DNA of 64,000 bases, taken from contig PNOH01000003.1 of assembly GCA_013824715.1 (NCBI GenBank), positions 62,001 through 126,000 of the forward strand, given 5' to 3'. A model generated the notes under the pieces. That model searched no databases. It saw only the letters and a list, made by a program, of their open reading frames with translations, and was not told where the DNA came from. This DNA is from Odoribacter sp. GTDB taxonomy: Bacteria > Bacteroidota > Bacteroidia > Bacteroidales > Prolixibacteraceae. Below, one piece after another: positions 34,809-42,074 of the stretch. Made by a program: the position numbers and the translations under genes. The stretch's first letter is position 1. Every line of letters begins with the position of its first letter.

Positions 34809-35129
34809 ATGAGCAAGAATGAGAAAATAATTCAGCAAATAATTAATGTAGCCAACAAGACTGCGCCTGATTCTGAAGTTTATTTGTATGGTTCCCGTGC
34901 GCGAGGTAAAGCCAGAAAATTATCTGACTGGGATCTTTTGATATTATTGAAATCCGCCAATATTTCATTCGATTTTGAAACAAAATTCATGGATGAATTT
35001 TATGAAATTGAATTGGAAACAGGTGAAATTATCTCTCCGTTATTTTACCCAAAGCAAAAATGGATGGAAGACTATTCATCCACTTCTCTTTTCGAAAACA
35101 TTCAAAAAGAAGGAATTAGAATAAAATGA
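34809..35129 (+). CDS. Minimal nucleotidyltransferase (MNT-type), no HEPN partner
   Basis: 106 residues. The motif YGSRARGKARKLSDWDLLIL is the GSxAxG...SDxDL core of pol-beta-type nucleotidyltransferases, with both metal-binding Asp. Proteins of this size are often the antitoxin of HEPN/MNT toxin systems, where the MNT AMPylates the HEPN toxin. No HEPN-like ORF is seen on either side (downstream 35130-35393 is repeat-rich and non-coding). It may be an orphan or act alone. Confidence 0.82.
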   Translation: MSKNEKIIQQIINVANKTAPDSEVYLYGSRARGKARKLSDWDLLILLKSANISFDFETKFMDEFYEIELETGEIISPLFYPKQKWMEDYSSTSLFENIQKEGIRIK

Positions 35130-35255
35130 AAACTTGTTTTTTTGTATGCAAACCCATTAAAACTTGATTTTTAACTACGAGATATCATTCCGTGCGAAAG
35201 AAAATAATCTCTCTTTTCAATAGACTTCCGCGCACGGTTTTTTGAATTATCTCTT

Positions 35256-35300
35256 AACCCGGGGTTGCGTTCGTTCCTCACTTACTCCGGGCTATTGATA
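35256..35300. repeat. Dispersed intergenic repeat, copy 1 (CCCGGG...CTATTGATA)
   Basis: AACCCGGGGTTGCGTTCG, then TTCCTCACTTACTCCGGG and CTATTGATA. A second copy in the opposite orientation lies at 39559-39605. No gene seen in 35130-35393. Confidence 0.75.
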
Positions 35301-35376
35301 TTTTACCCTTTTTCAGGATACTTTTACCAAAACCATCGAATTATCAACAATTTATATGCTTGCTAATCTCTGAATT

Positions 35377-35393
35377 CCCCTCCTTTGGAGGGG
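35377..35393. repeat. CCCCTCC/GGAGGGG hairpin abutting the aroA stop
   Basis: A 7-bp GC stem with a 3-nt loop ending exactly at the base before the aroA stop codon. The repeat continues into aroA as GGGGAGG. It could act as a terminator, though no T run follows on the minus strand. Confidence 0.65.
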
Positions 35394-36629
35394 TTAGGGG
35401 AGGCTTTCGATCTCAAACCCCACCTTCCTCAAATCTTCCCAAAATTCGGGATATGATTTGGTAACCACCATCGGATCGAGAATGGCAACTGGTCCAAATG
35501 TTTGACATGTCGGAGCAAATGCCATCGCCATGCGGTGATCGTGGTAAGTTTCAATTTCAGGAATAGCTTGTTTTTCGAGCGGGAAAGTTCCTTCCCATTT
35601 CAGTTCTCCGTGTGCCGGTTCGGTAATTTCAGCGCCAAATTTGGCCAGTTCGTCCTGAAGCGCTGCAATCCGGTTAGTTTCTTTTATTTTCAATGTTTCG
35701 AGGCCGGTAAAATGAAACGGAATTTGTTTCATCACGCACAAAACCGCGAAAGTCTGCGCCACATCAGGGTTTTCAATAAAATTAAGCTGAAGGAATTTCG
35801 GCTGGGTTTGTCCATTTTTGGTCAGTCTCGAACCTTTTTCTGTGGCAGTAGTTTTAATGCCCAATTGTTCGAACCATTGAGCCAGCGCCGCATCACCCTG
35901 CAAACTTTCGGCACGTAATCCGATCAATTCCACATCAACCTCTTTAGCCAAAACAGCCATCTCGTACCAGTACGATGCCCCAGACCAATCGGCTTCAACC
36001 GAAAAAGGACTAGCTTTATATTTTTGTTCGGTAACGCGTATTTCGTTGCCATTCCATACATGCTGAACGCCGAATTGCTCCATTAGTTTCAGTGTCATTT
36101 CGATGTACGACCGCGAAGTGATTTTATTTTTCAGTCGCAAAGTCAGGCCATTTTCAATGGTTGGCGCGATCATTAAAAGCGCCGAAATGTATTGACTACT
36201 TACACTTCCGTCCAATTCGAGCATGCAGCCTTTCAGGTGCGAGCCAAAGATTTTCAAGGGCGGGAAACCATCATTTTCGAGGTATTCAATCCTTGCACCA
36301 AGTTTATTCAATGCATCCACCAGGATTCCAATGGGCCGTTGTTTCATCCGGTCGGAACCGGTAATGGTCCATTCGCCCACAATCTGCGAAAGGAAAGCAG
36401 TCAGAAAACGCATGGCAGTTCCGGCATGGCCGATATCGAAATGATTCGTGTTCGAATTAAAAACCTGTTCCATCACCTGCGTATCATCACTGTCCGAAAG
36501 ATTTTCAATCGGGTAGGGGCTATCGCTCAAGGCATGGATAATCAGTGCCCGGTTGGCAATGCTTTTCGAGCCGGGAAGAACGATGCTTCCAACTAAGGTT
36601 TTATTTGGTTTTGAAACGAGGTATTTCAT
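35394..36629 (-). CDS. aroA: 3-Phosphoshikimate 1-carboxyvinyltransferase (EPSP synthase)
   Basis: 411 residues, slightly short but complete. PGSKSIANRALIIHALS is the N-terminal signature (Lys, Ser, Arg contacting shikimate-3-phosphate), HFDIGHAGTAMRFLTAFL is motif 2 with Thr replacing the common Asn-Ala-Gly-Thr form, and KIKETNRIAALQDELAKFG and YHDHRMAMAFAP are the C-terminal catalytic motifs. It adds enolpyruvyl to shikimate-3-phosphate in aromatic amino acid synthesis. The final codons (Ser-Leu-Pro-stop) overlap an intergenic repeat. aroB lies 39 bp upstream on the same strand. Confidence 0.94.
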   Translation of the reverse strand: MKYLVSKPNKTLVGSIVLPGSKSIANRALIIHALSDSPYPIENLSDSDDTQVMEQVFNSNTNHFDIGHAGTAMRFLTAFLSQIVGEWTITGSDRMKQRPIGILVDALNKLGARIEYLENDGFPPLKIFGSHLKGCMLELDGSVSSQYISALLMIAPTIENGLTLRLKNKITSRSYIEMTLKLMEQFGVQHVWNGNEIRVTEQKYKASPFSVEADWSGASYWYEMAVLAKEVDVELIGLRAESLQGDAALAQWFEQLGIKTTATEKGSRLTKNGQTQPKFLQLNFIENPDVAQTFAVLCVMKQIPFHFTGLETLKIKETNRIAALQDELAKFGAEITEPAHGELKWEGTFPLEKQAIPEIETYHDHRMAMAFAPTCQTFGPVAILDPMVVTKSYPEFWEDLRKVGFEIESLP

Positions 36630-36652
36630 TTTTAATTGTTAAAGTTGTTACG

Positions 36653-36710
36653 AGTTTCGTGTTACGGGTTATTTTTTCAACCCGTATCCCGCATCCCGGA
36701 ACACGAAACT
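36653..36710. repeat. Inverted repeat overlapping the 3' end of aroB
   Basis: Left arm starting AGTTTCGTGTTACGGGTT (36653-36670), right arm 36679-36710 with AACCCGTATCCCGCATCCCG and ACACGAAACT. It contains the aroB stop codon (36669-36671) and encodes the last dozen residues. Confidence 0.75.
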
Positions 36711-37766
36711 TTTATAATACTCCAGCGCTTCAATAATCAGCTCCTTCGAACAATCCACATTGATTTCCACTTTCCCGATTTCAGGAATGAGCGTGAAATT
36801 GATGCGCTTGCCTTCGTTCTTTTTGTCGTGGGTCATCAGTAAATAAAGCGCTTCGAAATCGCTTTCCTGAATTTCGAATTTGCCATATTTAGCAATCATC
36901 CAGGCTGATATGCTGTTCAATTGATCAATTCCCAGTCCACATTGTTTTACCGATAAATAAAGCTCGGCAATCATTCCGAAAACCACAGCGTATCCGTGCA
37001 AAATGGGGCGACCGGATTTCATGGCATAACTTTCAAAGGCATGTCCAACGGTGTGCCCGAAGTTCAAAGCTTTCCGGATGTTTTGTTCGGTCAGATCGTT
37101 CAGCACATGCCATTCTTTCACTGCAACCGAATGGGCAATTATTTCCTGAAGGGCATCGTAATCTATTTTTTCCATATCGAAAGTCAGCAGTTCCTCCCAA
37201 TGTTCGCGGCTTTTGATCAGTCCGTGTTTGAGCATTTCTGCATAACCAGAAAGGAAGTTCTCGCGATCAATGGTTTTCAGGAAATTGGTATTGATAAGGA
37301 CTGAATTTGATTCCATAAATACACCGATCTCATTTTTCAGTCCGTTGAAGTTGAAACCAGTTTTTCCGCCTAATGAAGCATCAACCTGCGCCAGCAAAGT
37401 GGTTGGGATGTTGATAAAATCCAATCCGCGCTTGAATGTTGAAGCAGCAAAACCTCCCAAATCAGTAAGCATTCCGCCACCAATGTTGATGAGCAGCGAT
37501 TTCCGGTCAGCTCCATTATTGCTCAGAAAGTCCCAAACCAACCCAACCGATTGAATATTCTTGTTTTCTTCGCCTGAAGGAATTGCAGTTTGTTTTACCG
37601 AAAACTCATCCAAGACAGCGTGTATCAGTGGCAGGCAATATCCTGCAGCTTTTTGATCAGTAAGTAGAAACACTTTTCCGGCGGGATACTTTTGAACAAT
37701 TTTCCGAAGTTCGGCTTCAATCTGTTGTGAAAAGATAATATTTGAACGTACTTTTGACTTAGTCAT
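36669..37766 (-). CDS. aroB: 3-Dehydroquinate synthase
   Basis: 365 residues. NAD-binding and catalytic stretches: SGEENKNIQSVGLVWDFLSN, LINIGGGMLTDLGGFAASTF, IPTTLLAQVDASLGGKTGFN, YAEMLKHGLI (Lys/His), LNFGHTVGHAFES (metal His) and HGYAVVFGM (metal His). It makes the first ring compound of the shikimate pathway from DAHP. Length and motifs are normal except for the last ~13 residues (SFVFRDAGYGLKK), which come from an inverted repeat and are probably not needed. A TAACTTTG box (37797-37790) stands 24 bp before the ATG. Operon with aroA. Confidence 0.94.
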   Translation of the reverse strand: MTKSKVRSNIIFSQQIEAELRKIVQKYPAGKVFLLTDQKAAGYCLPLIHAVLDEFSVKQTAIPSGEENKNIQSVGLVWDFLSNNGADRKSLLINIGGGMLTDLGGFAASTFKRGLDFINIPTTLLAQVDASLGGKTGFNFNGLKNEIGVFMESNSVLINTNFLKTIDRENFLSGYAEMLKHGLIKSREHWEELLTFDMEKIDYDALQEIIAHSVAVKEWHVLNDLTEQNIRKALNFGHTVGHAFESYAMKSGRPILHGYAVVFGMIAELYLSVKQCGLGIDQLNSISAWMIAKYGKFEIQESDFEALYLLMTHDKKNEGKRINFTLIPEIGKVEINVDCSKELIIEALEYYKSFVFRDAGYGLKK

Positions 37767-37789
37767 GAGCGTTTGGATTAGACTTAGTG

Positions 37790-37797
37790 CAAAGTTA
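37790..37797 (-). promoter_or_regulatory. Possible -7 box of aroB-aroA
   Basis: TAACTTTG on the minus strand matches TAnnTTTG, 23 bp upstream of the ATG. No -33 TTG at normal distance. Confidence 0.45.
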
Positions 37798-37865
37798 AGT
37801 TATTTTGCCAAAGGTTAGAATTCATCTGCAAAAAGGCCTGAATATTTACAATTTTATCAGAAATC

Positions 37866-38327
37866 ATGGAAATATCGAATCAAAAAAGAAGCAAGAAAAT
37901 CAAACGTGCATTTAACTTTTCCGGAATTGCGATTGTCCTTATCGGCCTGATATTTCTATGGTTAAAGCTAGATGCAGCAGTTTTGATAACTGCCGGGGTT
38001 TTTGCTGCCTATGTCGGAATTTCCATGTTTGCAAACCTTTGCTATGTTTATTTCAGCACAAACAACGGGAAAGTGGTAATTCGTTATTTTCAGGTTATTT
38101 CCATCATGAAAAAAGAATACGAATCAATTGAGTTTGCACATCAGGCTTTAGTTAACTTCAAAATTGAACGAACAATGGGTTTTAGCGACCTTCAGATTGC
38201 AATCAAAACCAAACGCGGAATTGCTGAATATCCTTCTGTAAGTCTTACTGCCTTGAGTAAAGACGAAATTGAAAAAATCCATTCTGCCTTATCCGAAATC
38301 AGAAATAATAACCGGAAGGGAATTTAA
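37866..38327 (+). CDS. Hypothetical membrane protein, PH-like C-terminal part
   Basis: 153 residues. Basic N-terminus, two transmembrane helices (~17-34 GIAIVLIGLIFLWLKL region and ~36-62), then ~90 residues of alternating strands and a C-terminal helix (KDEIEKIHSALSEIR). This layout resembles small bacterial PH-domain membrane proteins, but the family was not recognised with certainty. It is divergent from aroB and 42 bp upstream of dprA. Function unknown. Confidence 0.7.
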   Translation: MEISNQKRSKKIKRAFNFSGIAIVLIGLIFLWLKLDAAVLITAGVFAAYVGISMFANLCYVYFSTNNGKVVIRYFQVISIMKKEYESIEFAHQALVNFKIERTMGFSDLQIAIKTKRGIAEYPSVSLTALSKDEIEKIHSALSEIRNNNRKGI

Positions 38328-38369
38328 TTTGAGCTGAGGATTTCTTATTTTTATGGTAAATCTTTCAAG

Positions 38370-39479
38370 ATGGAAATTCCCGATAATCTCGCCTATAAAA
38401 TAGCTATTTCTCTGATTCCCGGAATTGGTGCAGTTACAGCCCGCAACCTGATTGCCTATGTCGGGAGTGTCGAAGGGGTTTTTCTGGAAAAAGAGAAAAA
38501 CCTGATGAAAATACCCGGAATTGGTGAGGTGAATGCGCAAAAAGTGGTCCGGCAAAATGTTCTGGAACGAGCCAAACGCGAAGTTGATTATATCCGGAAA
38601 AATCAAATTCAAACCTTTTTTTACCTCGACGAAAACTATCCAACCCGCCTGAAAAACTGTAGCGATGCGCCAATCATTCTTTATTTTAAAGGAAATGCCA
38701 ATCTGAATGAAAAACGGATTATTTCAGTGGTTGGAACACGCAACGCAACCAACTATGGAAAGGAAGTCTGTGAAGAACTGATCCGGAATTTTTCAGAAAA
38801 AAGCTATCAAATTTTGGTTATTTCAGGACTTGCTTATGGAATAGATGTATATGCCCACAAAGCCTGCCTGAAATACAAGGTGCCGACAGTTGGTGTATTT
38901 GCTCACGGTCTGGATACGATTTACCCGGCGCTTCACGCCCCGATTACCACCAAAATGCTCGAAAATGGCGGGTTATTATCCGATTTTATCAGTGAAACCA
39001 AAATTGACAGACAGAATTTCCTGCGCCGGAACCGAATCATTGCCGGATTAGCTGATGCAACAATCATAGTTGAATCAGCCGAAAAAGGCGGCGCGCTGGT
39101 AACTGCCGACATTGCCAATTCATACAACCGCGATGTGTTCGCTTTTCCTGGCCGAAGTACTGATCCGTTTTCGAAAGGTTGTAACAAAATTATCAAACTC
39201 AACGAAGCAGTTCTGGTTGAGAATGCCACTGACATTGAAAAAGCGATGAACTGGGATGTGAAAACAAGTTCACCAAGGTTTATTCAAACTTCATTGTTTG
39301 TGGAATTAACGCCGGAAGAGCAAAAACTTATTGACCTACTAAAAGGAGGCGACCGGTTTGTTGACGAAATCACGATTGAAGCTCAAATGTCGATGAGCAA
39401 AGTTTCAGCATTGCTACTTGGGTTGGAGTTTAAAGGAATGATTACCAGTTTACCAGGGAAGATGTACCGGTTAAAATAG
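38370..39479 (+). CDS. dprA: DNA-processing protein DprA
   Basis: 369 residues. N-terminal helix-hairpin-helix region (SLIPGIGAVTARNLI, IPGIGEVNAQKVV), then the Rossmann-like core: VVGTRNATNYGKEVCEELI, ISGLAYGIDVYAHKACL, VGVFAHGLDTIYPALH, FLRRNRIIAGLADATIIVE, AEKGGALVTADIA and FAFPGRSTDPFSKGCNKII. The C-terminal ~60 residues are a winged helix (DLLKGGDRFVDEITIEAQM). DprA loads RecA onto incoming single-stranded DNA during transformation. No competence genes are adjacent. Confidence 0.95.
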   Translation: MEIPDNLAYKIAISLIPGIGAVTARNLIAYVGSVEGVFLEKEKNLMKIPGIGEVNAQKVVRQNVLERAKREVDYIRKNQIQTFFYLDENYPTRLKNCSDAPIILYFKGNANLNEKRIISVVGTRNATNYGKEVCEELIRNFSEKSYQILVISGLAYGIDVYAHKACLKYKVPTVGVFAHGLDTIYPALHAPITTKMLENGGLLSDFISETKIDRQNFLRRNRIIAGLADATIIVESAEKGGALVTADIANSYNRDVFAFPGRSTDPFSKGCNKIIKLNEAVLVENATDIEKAMNWDVKTSSPRFIQTSLFVELTPEEQKLIDLLKGGDRFVDEITIEAQMSMSKVSALLLGLEFKGMITSLPGKMYRLK

Positions 39480-39493
39480 AAGCCCCCTTCCCG

Positions 39494-39511
39494 TTCCCCC
39501 ACAAGGGGGAA
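39494..39511. repeat. TTCCCCC/GGGGGAA hairpin after dprA
   Basis: A 7-bp stem with a 4-nt ACAA loop, 15 bp after the dprA stop. Possibly its terminator; the form is a common Bacteroidota intergenic word. Confidence 0.55.
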
Positions 39512-39558
39512 AGCCTGAGCTATCGCTTGGCAATTTTTTTTGCCCTGAATGGGCAATA

Positions 39559-39605
39559 TATCAATAGCCCAGGGCAAGTGAGGAACGAACGACGCCCTGG
39601 GTAAT
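39559..39605. repeat. Dispersed intergenic repeat, copy 2
   Basis: TATCAATAGCCCAGGGCAAG, then TGAGGAACGAACGACGCCCTGGGTAA split across the core: it matches the reverse complement of the element at 35256-35300 with scattered changes. No gene seen in 39480-39778. Confidence 0.75.
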
Positions 39606-39766
39606 GAAGCGACGCCACTAACCGTCCGCGGCACAACTAAAATTAAGGTCTTTCCCTACTTTCGGACGGAACAAACAAGACTTCGAAAAAAAGTGATCCC
39701 AGAGCACACCTTCAATTACTTATTTCCCACAGATTTCTCCTCTTTAGGAAATTGAAAATTTGCTCC

Positions 39767-39774
39767 TATCTTTG
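39767..39774 (+). promoter_or_regulatory. -7 box directly before the helicase ATG
   Basis: TATCTTTG, exact TAnnTTTG, ends 4 bp before the ATG at 39779. With the usual 5-7 bp to the transcription start, the mRNA would begin at or next to the start codon. Confidence 0.55.
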
Positions 39775-39778
39775 CGGC

Positions 39779-41101
39779 ATGTCAACATTCGAAGATTTAA
39801 AAATAAGCAAGTCGGTTTTAAAAGCGATTGAAGAACTGGGTTTTACCGAGCCAACACCAATTCAACAAAAGGCTATTCCCATGATTCGTTCAGGAGCTGA
39901 TGTACTGGGAATTGCACAAACAGGCACGGGCAAAACAGCCGCGTATTTCATTCCGCTCATCATGAAACTGGTAAAAGCTGAAGGAAATGATCCTCGTGCG
40001 ATTGTTCTTGTACCGACCCGCGAACTGGCCATTCAGGTGGGCGAGGACCTCGAAGACCTGACCAAATTTACCAACCTGCGCCGTGCTACGGTTTTTGGCG
40101 GTGTTGGCTGGACCAAGCATGCTGAATTAATAAAACCCGGAGTTGATATTCTGGTTGCAACACCGGGCCGACTGTGGGATTTGTACCGGGCCGAAGCTGT
40201 TTCGTTTAAAAAAGTCAAGACGCTGGTTATTGACGAAGCCGACCGGATGTTAGATATGGGTTTTATGCCGCAAATCCGTAATTTTCTGGAAGTACTTCCC
40301 CTGAAACGGCAAAATCTCTTATTCTCAGCAACTTTTAATGAAAAGGTTGAAGAAATGAGCCACGAGTTTCTGGATTTTCCTGAACGTGTTGAAGTTGCGC
40401 CATCTGCAACACCTGCCGAACTGATTGATCAGGTTTATTATCGTGTGCCGAATTTCCAGACCAAACTAAACCTGATCAATTACCTGCTTCGCGATGAAGA
40501 AATATTTTCGAGGGTGATTATTTTCGTTGGAACCAAAGAGAATGCGGAACAGGTTTTCAAGATAATTAAACGCCGCTCGGAAGGCGAAAAGAGGATCATG
40601 CATTCGAACAAAGGGCAGAGCACACGAATAAATGCAATCAATGCCTTTAAAAGTGGTATTGTCCGCATTCTGATCACTACCGATATTTCGTCACGCGGAA
40701 TTGATGTGGATATGATCAGCCATGTGATCAATTTCGACATTCCTTCCAATCACGAAGACTACGTTCACCGCATCGGGCGTACTGCGCGGGCTAACAATGT
40801 TGGGACTGCCATCACGCTGGTAAATCCGGCAGAAGAATACAACCTCAGGAAAATTGAAGACCTGATCCGGATGAAAATTCCCAGACTGGAGCTTCCTGCA
40901 GATTTGGAGATTATCGCTTCCAAAAAAGAAGAAAGCCAGGATCAGTTGCGCGAAATTGATCGCCAGAAAAGAGTTGAAGATCCAACTTTTAAAGGAGCAT
41001 TCCACGAGAAAAAGTTTTCAATGGGACGGGCAAAGAAGAAAGAAAAAAGGAATTTGCCCAAAGACAAGGCAAAGGAAAAACAATATCGGGGAAGAAAATG
41101 A
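39779..41101 (+). CDS. rhlE: DEAD-box RNA helicase (RhlE-like)
   Basis: 440 residues from the ATG at 39779 (MSTFEDLKISKSVL). An upstream reading to 39752 starts with TTG and overlaps the promoter box. DEAD-box motifs: Q-motif FTEPTPIQQKAIP, I AQTGTGKTAAY, Ia VPTRELAIQ, II VIDEADRMLDMGF, III SATFNE, V TTDISSRGIDVDM, VI YVHRIGRTAR. The C-terminal tail is very basic (KKEKRNLPKDKAKEKQYRGRK, split), which usually helps bind RNA. Role in ribosome assembly or RNA decay in the cold is likely from the family. Confidence 0.93.
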   Translation: MSTFEDLKISKSVLKAIEELGFTEPTPIQQKAIPMIRSGADVLGIAQTGTGKTAAYFIPLIMKLVKAEGNDPRAIVLVPTRELAIQVGEDLEDLTKFTNLRRATVFGGVGWTKHAELIKPGVDILVATPGRLWDLYRAEAVSFKKVKTLVIDEADRMLDMGFMPQIRNFLEVLPLKRQNLLFSATFNEKVEEMSHEFLDFPERVEVAPSATPAELIDQVYYRVPNFQTKLNLINYLLRDEEIFSRVIIFVGTKENAEQVFKIIKRRSEGEKRIMHSNKGQSTRINAINAFKSGIVRILITTDISSRGIDVDMISHVINFDIPSNHEDYVHRIGRTARANNVGTAITLVNPAEEYNLRKIEDLIRMKIPRLELPADLEIIASKKEESQDQLREIDRQKRVEDPTFKGAFHEKKFSMGRAKKKEKRNLPKDKAKEKQYRGRK

Positions 41102-41136
41102 TTACCTATACACTCTCATCCGCAACAAGATTCATT

Positions 41137-41370
41137 TCAGGAGGCTTTTGAAATAATAATCTCGTTTTTTATGGAATCTGCGGCAAACACCAGACATGCA
41201 GTTATGTCATCCCTTGTTATTGCTGGATAGGCATCAACTAAATCATCAACTGTATCGCCAACTGAAAGTTTTTCAAGAATTAAATCCACAGGTATCCGGC
41301 TATTGATTATTACGGGCTTGCCAAATAACTTCTCCGGATCCGATTCGATATGTAATGTCCAGTCAATCAT
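41137..41370 (-). CDS. DUF433 protein (orphan antitoxin-like)
   Basis: 77 residues. The sequence GKPVIINSRIPVDLILEKLS followed by DLVDAYPAITRDDITACLVFA is the DUF433 fold, a small winged-helix related to VapB45/antitoxin proteins. DUF433 genes are normally followed by a DUF5615 PIN-like toxin. Here the stop is 35 bp from the helicase gene and no toxin ORF follows, so the pair has lost the toxin or the gene works alone. Confidence 0.82.
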   Translation of the reverse strand: MIDWTLHIESDPEKLFGKPVIINSRIPVDLILEKLSVGDTVDDLVDAYPAITRDDITACLVFAADSIKNEIIISKAS

Positions 41371-41477
41371 CTTTTTTTATTTCAAATTTACTATTATTCT
41401 TAATTAACTCCAATTTTTTTATTGGCAAACAAAACTCCGAGAGATGGACCGCCAGAAACGAATAGCTCATAAATCGA

Positions 41478-41510
41478 GGAATTCCATCTTTCTAAAAAGA
41501 GATGGAATCC
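41478..41510. repeat. GGATTCCATCT hairpin, copy 1
   Basis: GGAATTCCATCTTTCT and AAAGAGATGGAATCC pair around a short loop. Related copies are at 45038 and 46023. Confidence 0.7.
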
Positions 41511-41540
41511 CTTGATTGCAATTAATTGCAGCCATTGCGC

Positions 41541-41744
41541 TTAATGAAGTTCTTCAATATCTATAATAGTAGTGTCTGGTATTCCAATTTCCTTGCCTTC
41601 CAGATCAGACAAAAAATAATATATGACATTTCCTTTAGCTTTAATTGAAGATAATACTCCTTCAAATTTATCACCTAATGTTGTATTAGTTCTCACTTGT
41701 TTGCCGATTAAGCTCTCCGATTTATTAAGTAAATTTGTTTTCAT
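41541..41744 (-). CDS. Small hypothetical protein
   Basis: 67 residues, acidic C-terminus. Pattern of short strands (IGKQVRTNTTLGDKFEGVLS, GNVIYYFLSD) could make a small beta-barrel of the SH3/Sm type, but no family was recognised. It lies in a run of AT-rich minus-strand genes (41.1-44.7 kb) with 47 bp to the next gene upstream. Function unknown. Confidence 0.5.
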   Translation of the reverse strand: MKTNLLNKSESLIGKQVRTNTTLGDKFEGVLSSIKAKGNVIYYFLSDLEGKEIGIPDTTIIDIEELH

Positions 41745-41791
41745 TATTATTGCTTTTGTTTTATGTTTTACTGCAAATCAAACTCTTCATA

Positions 41792-42046
41792 TTATGAATC
41801 CTCGCATAAATCTTCCATGCATTGTCTTGCGTTCACAAAGATTTTAGCATCTAAAATGTCATTAAATAATGCAATTAAATGAATCAAATCAACTTTACTT
41901 GGATCAAATACGGCATAATTCATTGTACGATAATTACAACCAATTTCCCGACAAATGTATAGCTGATTGTTTTGAGTTGCCTTTAATCTATTTTCATTTG
42001 AGATGTTTTTCCAAGGCTCTTCGGCAACGATATAATTCTTAGTCAT
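41792..42046 (-). CDS. Small hypothetical protein
   Basis: 84 residues. Two Cys in the C-terminal part (RQCMEDLCEDS) and one in YICREIGCNY. No transmembrane segment or signal peptide. It follows the beta-helix gene by 28 bp, so it may be cotranscribed with it. No family recognised; function unknown. Confidence 0.5.
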   Translation of the reverse strand: MTKNYIVAEEPWKNISNENRLKATQNNQLYICREIGCNYRTMNYAVFDPSKVDLIHLIALFNDILDAKIFVNARQCMEDLCEDS

Positions 42047-42074
42047 AATTTTTTAAACTAAATTTGGAAGCCAA

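Noticed and set aside
34809-35393. HEPN/MNT toxin-antitoxin system
   Set aside because: No HEPN-like ORF was found on either strand next to the nucleotidyltransferase gene.
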